A program made the translations under genes and the position numbers. A model generated the notes under the pieces. It did no database searches, had not been told where the DNA came from, and saw only the letters and a program-made list of their open reading frames with translations. A DNA stretch of 64,000 nucleotides from Vibrio chagasii (lineage in GTDB: Bacteria; Pseudomonadota; Gammaproteobacteria; Enterobacterales; Vibrionaceae), in contig NZ_MSCI01000001.1 in assembly GCF_002954585.1 (NCBI RefSeq), positions 558,001 to 622,000 on the forward strand. Reading direction: 5' to 3'. This document shows, piece by piece, positions 1 through 6,083 of this stretch; position 1 is the first letter of the stretch, and every line of letters begins with the position of its first letter.

Positions 1-38
1 TGGTGCTGACCATGCTTGTCGTGGCCGTCACAAGGTAA
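1..38 (+). CDS. C-terminal end of a phage gene cut by the window start
   Basis: Only about a dozen codons remain, in frame from base 3 to a TAA at 36-38. The visible tail (LTMLVVAVTR) is hydrophobic and ends in a basic residue, so it looks like the end of another small membrane protein. It stands 9 bases before the next start, inside the same operon. No function can be assigned. Confidence 0.5.
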   Translation, partial: VLTMLVVAVTR

Positions 39-47
39 GGAGAAGGT

Positions 48-200
48 ATGCCATTAATGCTAGTGGTTCCCTTTCTCGCGGGTGGCCTTGGGTTTGGCGT
101 GGGATTTTGGTCAGGCTCAAGTGCCACAAAACTATTAAAAGTCGCGGCTCTAGGTGGCGGCGGTTATATGGCTTATCGAGTCATTAAGGGGAGCAAATGA
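48..200 (+). CDS. 50-residue phage membrane protein
   Basis: This small gene starts at ATG 48 behind a good ribosome binding site (AAGGAGAAGG) and ends in TGA at 198-200, overlapping the next start as ATGA. The product has two hydrophobic glycine-rich stretches (about residues 4-20 and 32-44) and ends in basic residues, so it is probably a double-spanning membrane protein. I do not recognise the family. Tiny membrane proteins of this kind are typical of virions with an internal membrane; that role is inferred from context only. Confidence 0.6.
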   Translation: MPLMLVVPFLAGGLGFGVGFWSGSSATKLLKVAALGGGGYMAYRVIKGSK

Positions 201-406
201 TACCGGATCTTAGTGGAGGTCTGACAAACTCCGGCTCAATGCCTATTGATGCCGGAGGCGGTTCAGCTGGGCCAAGTGAAGCGACAGCAACGAACTCAAT
301 CGGTGGTATTCGAAACGGCTCTATCAACTTTGGAGGCGGCGCATCTTCTTGGCTGCCTTGGGTAGCAGTAATAGTCGGGGTGGCAATGTGTCTAAGAAGA
401 ACTTAA
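197..406 (+). CDS. Small Gly/Ser-rich phage protein with C-terminal anchor
   Basis: The 69-residue product has a polar Gly/Ser/Asn-rich N-terminal two thirds and a single hydrophobic segment near the C-terminus (about residues 52-64, WLPWVAVIVGVAM), ending in CLRRT. That is the layout of a tail-anchored membrane protein. Its start overlaps the previous stop by four bases (ATGA) and its end overlaps the next gene, so it is translationally coupled. Family not recognised; a virion membrane protein is the best guess from context. Confidence 0.65.
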   Translation: MIPDLSGGLTNSGSMPIDAGGGSAGPSEATATNSIGGIRNGSINFGGGASSWLPWVAVIVGVAMCLRRT

Positions 407-819
407 ACATTCAATTTATCCCCCGCACCCGCAGAGATATTGATTATCACCTCAAAGAGCTTAAGCAAGCGTTCGTAGGCTCACAACAGGCCAAAGCAGA
501 ATGGACTGAAATGGTGGAACGTATTAAGACGGGTGAATCTGGGTTGTACCTGATTAAAGCGCGTGGCGTGTTACTTCGCTTTGTTGGGCGTGTGATTGAT
601 GGGAGTTACCACATCAATGCCATGGCCGGAAAAGGCATGCAAGAAGCGGCGCCACTCATCATTGAGCGGTGTGAAGCCATGGGCTACATCTCAATTAGCT
701 ATAACACCTATCGCAAAGGCATGGGACGAATTTTAGCCTCATTCGGTTTTGAACTTGATGAGCGCGTGTCTCAGGTAGAAAGCAGCTACATTCTGCATCT
801 TGGGGGGGCTCATGGGTAA
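388..819 (+). CDS. GNAT-like phage protein
   Basis: The product of about 143 residues looks like a compact acyltransferase (GNAT) fold: an N-terminal helix region, strands around LYLIKARGVLLRFVG, a segment ending in AAPLIIERCEAMGY, and a final strand pair SFGFELDER and SSYILHLGG. The canonical acetyl-CoA loop (Q/RxxGxG/A) is not clear, so catalysis is uncertain; GNAT-like proteins also occur as phage structural or internal proteins. I prefer the GTG at 388, preceded by GGGGTGG, over an upstream ATG at 349, which would lie deep inside the preceding gene. It overlaps its neighbours at both ends. Confidence 0.6.
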   Translation: MSKKNLNIQFIPRTRRDIDYHLKELKQAFVGSQQAKAEWTEMVERIKTGESGLYLIKARGVLLRFVGRVIDGSYHINAMAGKGMQEAAPLIIERCEAMGYISISYNTYRKGMGRILASFGFELDERVSQVESSYILHLGGAHG

Positions 820-1507
820 AGGCGGAAGAAGTTCAAGCTCGAACGTTACCAAGACCACCAATACGAACGGCACGAGTGCCATCAGTGGCGATAACCTTGG
901 TGTTGTCCTGTCCGGCATCAACGGCAACGTGGGGAACATTTCAGTGACCGACCACGGCTCAGTAAAAGCTGCGACAGACATTGCGAAGAATGCCCTAAAC
1001 AGCAACAGTGCCGCGATGAGAGAAGCCGCAAAGCTTGGTTCTAATGCGCTCAAAGCAAACGAACGAACCGTGGATAAATCTCTGGACTTTGGCCGTGATG
1101 CCCTCAAGACAAACGAAAGCGTGACAAAAGAAGCGCTTCGCTCAAATGAGAGTGTCAGCAAAGACGCCTTAAAGTCGAATCAAGAGTCGTTAAAACAGGC
1201 TCTAGGCTTTGGTAAGGAGTCTTTGGCGAGTGCGTTAGGGTTTGGTCGTGACTCTCTAGAGGAAAACGGTGAAATCAGCAAAAAGGCCATGGACAACATG
1301 CGACAGAACAGCGCAGACACCACGGCCGCAGTGAAAGCAATGGCGATTCAATCGGGAGAGAACGCCCGAGCCGCTTTAGCCATGGCTGAAAATACCGCTT
1401 CACGCTCTCAAACAGGCAGTGCGGGCGAAATGTCTAAAGTCGCGATTGCCGTTGCGGTGGCGTGTGGTATCGGAATGGTCGCTATGGCCTGTAAGGGGGC
1501 GCAATGA
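812..1507 (+). CDS. Hendecad-repeat coiled-coil protein with C-terminal TM segment
   Basis: The 231-residue product has a Ser/Asn/Gly-rich N-terminus, a long helix with five consecutive 11-residue repeats starting with ALK, ALR or ALG (about residues 97-151), and a C-terminal membrane segment (about 209-226). An 11-residue period indicates a right-handed coiled coil. ATG 812 is chosen because a G-rich ribosome binding site sits just before it; a TTG four codons earlier is less likely. The stop overlaps the next ATG by four bases. A membrane-tethered stalk or internal virion protein is plausible but unproven; no enzymatic motif is visible. Confidence 0.65.
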   Translation: MGKGGRSSSSNVTKTTNTNGTSAISGDNLGVVLSGINGNVGNISVTDHGSVKAATDIAKNALNSNSAAMREAAKLGSNALKANERTVDKSLDFGRDALKTNESVTKEALRSNESVSKDALKSNQESLKQALGFGKESLASALGFGRDSLEENGEISKKAMDNMRQNSADTTAAVKAMAIQSGENARAALAMAENTASRSQTGSAGEMSKVAIAVAVACGIGMVAMACKGAQ

Positions 1508-2109
1508 AACAGCTAACCCTTAAGGCCAATGAAGAAAAACGTTTTGGTGTCGGCTCTGATAAGTGGCTCATTGTTCGTGAGTCCCAAGAGTACCTTTACG
1601 TTCGCAGTGACAACGGCGAAAAAATCCGAGTTGATGCGGGAGATACGTTAGATATCGCAAGCTTTAAAGAGCTTGAGATTATCAACCCTCATGCGTCATC
1701 GATTCGCGTGGTGTATCAGCTCACTAAACGCGATCTGAAAACCACACCACCCGCCCTTGTGAAGTTCAGCGATTCGATGGCCGTCAGTGAAATACGTTCA
1801 GTCGTGACGACTCGAACCGAAACAGCGCAACGCTTCATTAGTCGTGACCACTTGGTGATTCAACCGAACCAAAAGAAACGCTTGTTTAACGCCTCAGTGA
1901 CACGGCTAGAGGCGATTATCCAAAACATTAGCGATTTGGAAGTGGAAGCCATGCTGGGTGATAGCCACGTTTCCGCTGTGGTCGGTCTGCCGATAATGGG
2001 GAACAGACAAGCCCCCGCAGGTATGACCGTCACAGGTGGCGGTGAGCTTTGGGCGTATAACAACAGCAATACACCTTTAAAACTGGCAATGATGGAGATT
2101 CACCGATGA
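1504..2109 (+). CDS. Internally duplicated beta-rich phage protein
   Basis: This 201-residue protein seems to consist of two related beta-rich halves. Each opens with a similar pattern (LTLKANEEKRF at residues 4-14; LVIQPNQKKRLF near 118-129) and closes with a strand motif (LEIINPHASSIRVVYQL; LWAYNNSNTPLKLAMMEI). There is no signal peptide or membrane segment. In this operon a capsid vertex, spike-base or minor capsid role is plausible. At about 100 residues per half it is smaller than known double-jelly-roll major capsid proteins. Overlaps of four bases at both ends show tight coupling. Confidence 0.6.
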   Translation: MKQLTLKANEEKRFGVGSDKWLIVRESQEYLYVRSDNGEKIRVDAGDTLDIASFKELEIINPHASSIRVVYQLTKRDLKTTPPALVKFSDSMAVSEIRSVVTTRTETAQRFISRDHLVIQPNQKKRLFNASVTRLEAIIQNISDLEVEAMLGDSHVSAVVGLPIMGNRQAPAGMTVTGGGELWAYNNSNTPLKLAMMEIHR

Positions 2110-2375
2110 GCCACATCATGCCCCGTCGAGTGGTCGTGAAATGCGACCCACTCACAGAACATCTTAAAAACTTACAGCCTGACCAAGTAGATGCACTTCA
2201 AATGATGCAAGGCCTCTACAGCAATCAGGTGGCATTAAGTGCGGCCGTTGTATCTATGCAACGCCATGCTTTCGACTCAGATAATGACGTTCACGAACTG
2301 GCGGATAGTGTGGCAGCAAATACGCTCCCTCGCCTACAGAACGTTGCACAAGAAATGGAGAAACACACTCTATGA
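2106..2375 (+). CDS. Small helical phage protein of unknown function
   Basis: The 89-residue soluble product is predicted mostly helical by inspection and has no membrane segment or recognisable motif. It lies between the duplicated beta protein and the spike-like protein, overlapping both by four bases (ATGA at each junction), so it is almost certainly expressed with them. An accessory or assembly role for the spike is possible. Not recognised. Confidence 0.6.
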   Translation: MSHIMPRRVVVKCDPLTEHLKNLQPDQVDALQMMQGLYSNQVALSAAVVSMQRHAFDSDNDVHELADSVAANTLPRLQNVAQEMEKHTL

Positions 2376-3166
2376 ACACTAATTTTGCGGCAATCGGCCA
2401 ACTGGTGACCGAAGCCCGAAACCTACTCGATAGCATCAAGGGCGGTGCTATTCGAACCATGCAAACGCAGTTTGATGCGCTTAAATCTAGCATGCAAAGA
2501 ACATTTGATTCGAAGCTTGCGAGTTTTGATGCCCAAGTCGCGACAGCAACAAAGCCAACGGCTGATTTAACAGCGAAGTTCATGCTTTCTAAGAATGTAA
2601 GAGCATTGGAATTGATTGCCAATTCAGATGTTCCAAGCGGATGGGCTTTTCGTAGTCAAGCCAACGTAGAAGAGCAACTTTTGATTGAGGGAAGTAAAAA
2701 CAGACATGCTATTCAAAACTCGATGCTTGCAGAGTTACAAAATGATATTAGAAAAGTGTATCCCACCTTTAATGGCTCAGTGAACAACTATATAGCCGCT
2801 CCGGTACGTGCGATTCGAGTGACTTGGGATTTTTCAAACAAGGCTGAATTTACTCGCGAACACATCATCATCCCACGGGATATGACATCAGGTTCATCCT
2901 TATATCGTAATCAAATAGTGACTCACGCCGCTTTTGTGAAGTGCATTAGTGGGGAAATATCTCTTCAAAACAATGCAATTAAAACCGTGGGCACAACATG
3001 GACTTGGTTACGCCAACTCTATAGCAAAACAGCCCGTCTGGGCGATTACATTCACCCTTGTCTTATCGCACAAACACCAGTCGGTGAGGCATGGATTTTA
3101 TTAGCGGGTCACGCGGCTGGAAACATCACCGACCCTAACGATTGGATGGGATTACCGGAGCTTTAA
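2372..3166 (+). CDS. Spike / tail-fibre-like receptor-binding candidate
   Basis: The 264-residue protein begins with a helical region (residues 1-60, including LLDSIKGGAIRTM and a run of phased hydrophobic residues) of the kind that attaches phage fibres or spikes to the particle. A mixed C-terminal domain (about 95-264) rich in aromatic and beta-prone segments follows. No enzymatic motif is seen. The next gene resembles tail-fibre assembly chaperones, supporting a receptor-binding role. GC content seems lower in the 3' two thirds than in neighbouring genes, as often happens in host-recognition domains that are exchanged. Function is inferred. Confidence 0.6.
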   Translation: MNTNFAAIGQLVTEARNLLDSIKGGAIRTMQTQFDALKSSMQRTFDSKLASFDAQVATATKPTADLTAKFMLSKNVRALELIANSDVPSGWAFRSQANVEEQLLIEGSKNRHAIQNSMLAELQNDIRKVYPTFNGSVNNYIAAPVRAIRVTWDFSNKAEFTREHIIIPRDMTSGSSLYRNQIVTHAAFVKCISGEISLQNNAIKTVGTTWTWLRQLYSKTARLGDYIHPCLIAQTPVGEAWILLAGHAAGNITDPNDWMGLPEL

Positions 3167-3168
3167 TT

Positions 3169-3411
3169 ATGGAAAAGTTAATGACATTTGAAGAGTTGCA
3201 CCCTGTTTGCCAATGGCAAGAAATTCGAGAGCAGCGTCAGCCGTTACTTGTAGAAGCAGATCACCTTGTGGAAACAGCGTTAGACCAAGGTGTCGATGCC
3301 GTGCCATTTCGACAGTACCGTCAGGCGCTGCGCGATATTTCTAAAACATACAGCAACGCAAAGGATGTGGTATGGCCTCAAAAACCATCATTGCCGCAAG
3401 CGTCTGCATAA
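3169..3411 (+). CDS. Tail-fibre-chaperone-like protein (Phage_tail_APC-like)
   Basis: The 80-residue product shows the layout of the phage tail assembly chaperone family found downstream of fibre genes: IREQRQPLL near residue 17, an acidic middle, FRQYRQALRDI near 50, and a C-terminal VVWPQKP. ATG 3169 is chosen over an in-frame ATG at 3142 because GGAG stands upstream and it begins two bases after the preceding stop. It probably helps fold or mount the 264-residue spike. Its 3' end overlaps the muralytic gene by 40 bases. Confidence 0.65.
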   Translation: MEKLMTFEELHPVCQWQEIREQRQPLLVEADHLVETALDQGVDAVPFRQYRQALRDISKTYSNAKDVVWPQKPSLPQASA

Positions 3412-3848
3412 TTGGGGGGCTTGCCTACATGACATACAGAAAGACATTGCCGCGCGGGGTACGTAACAACAACCCGCTAAACATCCGAGAATCTAAAGGT
3501 GATCGCACTCAGTGGGACGGTGAGCACCTTCTCGACCTCGATAAAAGCTTCGAAGAGTTCAAGCACCCTACCTATGGTTTTCGGGCGGGTGCGCGGATTC
3601 TTCGCAGCTACTCACGACAAGGATTTCGAACCTTAAGCGAGATGATCAACCGCTTCGCTCCATCCATTGAGAACGACACCGAGCTGTACATCAAACACGT
3701 CAGCGAGTGGACGGGGATCAGTCCTAATCAAGTGGTTGATGTAAACAACAATGAGCAATTAGCCAAGCTCTTACATGCGATGAGTCGTAAAGAAGTCGGC
3801 AATTATTACGGCTTGAGCATGGCGCGTGAAGGGGTTGCCATGGCATGA
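3372..3848 (+). CDS. Membrane-anchored phage muralytic protein
   Basis: This 158-residue protein has an N-terminal membrane segment (about residues 5-21). A domain beginning RGVRNNNPLNIRES follows, with a Trp a few residues later, a hallmark of phage virion-associated lytic or 'structural P5-like' proteins. It continues with FEEFKHPTYGFRAGARIL and ends at an ATGA overlap with the next gene. It probably cleaves peptidoglycan during entry or lysis. The catalytic residue cannot be named with certainty. The start is supported by AAGGA about eight bases upstream. Downstream genes look like a lysis cassette. Confidence 0.75.
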   Translation: MASKTIIAASVCIIGGLAYMTYRKTLPRGVRNNNPLNIRESKGDRTQWDGEHLLDLDKSFEEFKHPTYGFRAGARILRSYSRQGFRTLSEMINRFAPSIENDTELYIKHVSEWTGISPNQVVDVNNNEQLAKLLHAMSRKEVGNYYGLSMAREGVAMA

Positions 3849-3943
3849 CGAAAGCAGATTTCAAAAGCATAGCATTAACCGTAGTAGGTGGCGTTCTCGC
3901 CGCCTACACCATCAAGTTTTTAAAAGGAAACAAACTACTATGA
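3845..3943 (+). CDS. 32-residue phage membrane micro-protein
   Basis: A tiny gene runs from ATG 3845 to TGA 3941-3943 and overlaps both neighbours through ATGA junctions. The product starts with a short charged stretch (MTKADFK), has one hydrophobic segment (about residues 8-23) and ends in a basic tail, a typical single-span micro-protein. Precise coupling on both sides is the main evidence that it is real. It may be a lysis or virion membrane protein. Confidence 0.55.
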   Translation: MTKADFKSIALTVVGGVLAAYTIKFLKGNKLL

Positions 3944-4161
3944 AGAAGTTTTTGAAAGACAACCTTTGCATTGACCTTGACCAACCTTCAACGAAGAAAG
4001 GCATTGCTTTGGTTGGTGCGGGCATTGCCCTAGCCTCTGGTCACCCTGAATTTCTGACCGCTACGGTGACAGATACAGGAGTTCAATATGGCGGTCTTAT
4101 TGGTACGGTTGTGCCGTTCGCCGTGGGACTATGGGAAGCCTTTCGCAAAGAGTGGGATTGA
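3940..4161 (+). CDS. Holin-like phage membrane protein
   Basis: The 73-residue product has a polar N-terminus followed by two hydrophobic segments (about residues 20-35 and 48-64) and a charged tail ending in EAFRKEWD. This matches small class II holins and lies directly after the muralytic gene. ATG 3940 overlaps the micro-gene stop; AAAAGGA upstream could serve as ribosome binding site. The stop and the next start share TGATG. Holin function is inferred from size, topology and position. Confidence 0.6.
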   Translation: MKKFLKDNLCIDLDQPSTKKGIALVGAGIALASGHPEFLTATVTDTGVQYGGLIGTVVPFAVGLWEAFRKEWD

Positions 4162-4310
4162 TGGAATATCAGACTATTTTAGTGTTTGCGCTTAGTTCGC
4201 TTTTCTCTGGAATCGGTGTAGGTATGACATTAAAAACAGATGTGAAGTGGCTAAGAGTCATGCTTGAAAAGATGGATGAGCGTGTCACAAGGTTAGAGAA
4301 CAAATCATGA
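4161..4310 (+). CDS. 49-residue membrane/coiled-coil protein, lysis candidate
   Basis: The product has one N-terminal hydrophobic segment (about residues 5-22) followed by a charged helix with heptad-like spacing (WLRVMLEKMDERVTRLE). This resembles XhlA-type or inner-membrane spanin-type accessory lysis proteins. The start overlaps the previous stop in TGATG and the stop overlaps the next start in ATGA. Probably a helper of the holin or of the virion membrane; family not recognised. Confidence 0.55.
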   Translation: MEYQTILVFALSSLFSGIGVGMTLKTDVKWLRVMLEKMDERVTRLENKS

Positions 4311-4474
4311 AGCGTTCTTATATCGTTGTGGTTCCTGTCCTCTTGTTCAGTTCACTTTGCGTCTATGCCAGTACTAGACGTAAAGCTGAACTAAAAGACT
4401 TTGATCCAAGGAAACTCCCCGACTATGAAACGCATAAGATCCCAAATTTAAAAAACTTACTGCGTAAACTATAG
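4307..4474 (+). CDS. 55-residue exported or membrane phage protein
   Basis: The last gene of the phage operon encodes a basic N-terminus plus hydrophobic core (residues 4-22, SYIVVVPVLLFSSLCVYA), then a polar Lys/Arg-rich tail. The VYA-S junction could be a signal peptidase site, or the segment may stay as an anchor. Following the 49-residue coiled-coil gene, it could form the second half of a two-component spanin-like pair, but it has no lipobox. Start overlaps the preceding stop by four bases. Confidence 0.5.
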   Translation: MKRSYIVVVPVLLFSSLCVYASTRRKAELKDFDPRKLPDYETHKIPNLKNLLRKL

Positions 4475-4492
4475 CTCGCACTTTGCGAGCTA
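4472..4492 (+). terminator. Hairpin at the end of the phage late operon
   Basis: A nine-base perfect stem (TAGCTCGCA / TGCGAGCTA) with a three-base loop overlaps the stop codon of the last operon gene. No T-run follows, so it may be a weak terminator or an RNA-stabilising 3' hairpin. Confidence 0.4.
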
Positions 4493-4543
4493 CACCACTC
4501 AGATGTATGCTACCAGCCTCATAAATATAAAGAGAGAAAAACA

Positions 4544-5269
4544 ATGAAAAACAGTGGCTTAATTTTTGGAATGGTGTTGTCTGTCGGTCTAGTTGGCTGT
4601 GGCGGCGGTGGCGGTGGCGGTGGCGATACCAGTGCCGGTGGCAGTAATAGTGAAGAATCTAGCACAACAAAGTTTTCAGGCAATGGCATATATGTTAATC
4701 AACTCACTTCACAAGCAATGCTCATTGACTCTGCAAGAGCTAAGGACAACCTTGTTCTGGGAGACTTTACCGAGGATGCTGTTTTCATCGCACATAATGG
4801 AACGACAACAACAAATCAGATGAAAACCGTCGGTTTAACAGTTGTTACTAACACCATTAGCTACACCGATGAAGAACAAGAAATGACGGCCACTTTTTCC
4901 GGTAAATCAGTTACATTAAATGCAGTCTTAGATGATGAGAACCTTATCTATTCGATGGATAAGACTTCGGATTCTTTAGAATTAGGAAAGATTGTAGGTA
5001 CACATACTGACCCACAAGACGGCAGTACATGGACCATAAACGGCGACGGCTCTTTCATTATCAATTCTGATTGCACGATCTCAGGGAATCTTGTGCGTAA
5101 TGGTTCATACTTCGATATAAAGGGTGCACAGGCTGTATCATGTGCAGACGCAGAGATGAATGGTTCATACGATGGTGTGTTGCTAACAGTTGAACTTAAC
5201 GGGATAAACCGTATTGCAGGAATCTTAGGCAATGAAAACTATTCACTTTGGGGAAACTCACCTATTTAA
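4544..5269 (+). CDS. Poly-Gly lipoprotein in the provirus (possible moron)
   Basis: The 241-residue protein has a signal peptide with lipobox LVGC (Cys19), immediately followed by eight glycines and a Ser/Thr/Glu-rich linker. The remainder looks beta-rich with repeated GNGIYV/NGSYD-like turns and two cysteines (near residues 177 and 200) that may form a disulfide. Behind the late genes, separated by 69 bases and starting with its own AGAGAG-type ribosome binding site, it fits a lysogenic-conversion gene such as a surface-exclusion lipoprotein. That role is inference. Confidence 0.65.
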   Translation: MKNSGLIFGMVLSVGLVGCGGGGGGGGDTSAGGSNSEESSTTKFSGNGIYVNQLTSQAMLIDSARAKDNLVLGDFTEDAVFIAHNGTTTTNQMKTVGLTVVTNTISYTDEEQEMTATFSGKSVTLNAVLDDENLIYSMDKTSDSLELGKIVGTHTDPQDGSTWTINGDGSFIINSDCTISGNLVRNGSYFDIKGAQAVSCADAEMNGSYDGVLLTVELNGINRIAGILGNENYSLWGNSPI

Positions 5270-5277
5270 GCAAAACA

Positions 5278-5691
5278 TTATTTAATCACAGGGCGTTTAA
5301 CGCCCTGCTTTCTGAGTCTAAACCGTTTCTTTTTTTTTCTTCTAAATTGAATAACATTAGAGGCGGTTTCAAGGCTCATTTTTATATCTAGCTCCATAAG
5401 ATCATAAGCTGACAGCTCGCGCCCTCCTGGAGTGTATAGAACATCCCCCCGAATCTTAAAGCCTCTCCATGACTTCGAAGTCGGCAAGTATCCACGGTGG
5501 ATCACTAAAAGTAATCGGATGACTGATAAAGGCCAATTACCTTTTGTTTGCCAGTTCTTAACGGTTTGAGGCGTTACACCAAAAAAGGCTGCCGCTTCAT
5601 CACGCCCATCAAAATGCCATAGCAGCAGGTCATTAACTTGATTGATGTATAGGCCGTTATTGAATAGCTCTTCTTTTATCTTATTCTTCAT
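5278..5691 (-). CDS. HTH phage regulator, DUF3653-like
   Basis: The 137-residue protein faces the late operon. Residues about 31-47 form a helix-turn-helix (EAAAFFGVTPQTVKNWQ), followed by WRGFKIRGDVLYTPGGREL, a pattern I associate with DUF3653 proteins of Vibrio phages. The C-terminus is very basic (RRKKKKRFR), suggesting DNA or RNA binding. It may act as a phage repressor or replication regulator. Its 3' end is convergent with the lipoprotein gene, sharing a hairpin. Confidence 0.65.
   Translation of the reverse strand: MKNKIKEELFNNGLYINQVNDLLLWHFDGRDEAAAFFGVTPQTVKNWQTKGNWPLSVIRLLLVIHRGYLPTSKSWRGFKIRGDVLYTPGGRELSAYDLMELDIKMSLETASNVIQFRRKKKKRFRLRKQGVKRPVIK
5289..5311 (+). terminator. Terminator between convergent phage genes
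   Basis: A seven-base stem (CAGGGCG / CGCCCTG) with loop TTTAA is followed by CTTTCT and, further on, a long T-rich tract. It would terminate the lipoprotein transcript and lies inside the last codons of the opposite-strand HTH gene. Confidence 0.55.
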
Positions 5692-5843
5692 GTGATCTAA
5701 GTCTCATTTTTTATAAATGGACGAAAATCATATTTTTCTAGTAGTTCAGTCACAATCAACATAAGAGCTTCATATATATAAATATTTACATTTGTGAGAG
5801 ACCTACCACTGACTTATTTGGCTACTACTGTTAATTCAAACAC

Positions 5844-5969
5844 CTATGCAGCTTGTTTTACATAAGAAGCCATAATACGCAGTGATTTACATTGAAATCT
5901 GACAGCTTTACGAGCCTTATCCCTGGCAGATTTTACGTACTGAACCACTAAAATCATTCGTTTAACCAT
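5844..5969 (-). CDS. Possible 41-residue basic protein
   Basis: An open frame from ATG (5969) to TAG (5844) would encode a short, strongly basic helical peptide (MVKRMILVVQYVKSARDKAR at the start). It lies upstream of the HTH gene on the same strand and downstream of a degraded fragment. It may be a phage gene or part of a relic; nothing but the frame and the basic composition supports it. Confidence 0.3.
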   Translation of the reverse strand: MVKRMILVVQYVKSARDKARKAVRFQCKSLRIMASYVKQAA

Positions 5970-5981
5970 TTTGGAATCTCG

Positions 5982-6083
5982 TTACACGTTAGCTCCAAAC
6001 AAGTCACGCACTTTCATTTCACCAGTTAAATACTTTTCAGGGTCTAAACCGAGCGCCTTTTAGAATTCGCCTTTAGCTATTTA
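5982..6083 (-). pseudogene. Remnant of a phage-type gene end
   Basis: Reading the minus strand into the stop at 5982 gives a protein-like tail (ALGLDPEKYLTGEMKVRDLF), but in-frame stops at 6060-6062 and 6081-6083 interrupt the continuation, which still reads IAKGEF between them. It looks like the decayed C-terminus of a phage protein. Low confidence because the fragment is short. Confidence 0.3.

Noticed and set aside
739-1161. 140-codon minus-strand open frame opposite the hendecad gene
   Set aside because: Its composition is the reverse complement of the repeat region, it has no ribosome binding site, and it would disrupt the coupled plus-strand operon.
4593-4823. Plus-strand frame inside the lipoprotein gene starting MAVAAVAVAVA
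   Set aside because: It is the shifted reading of the GGC-rich poly-Gly tract and lacks a start signal.
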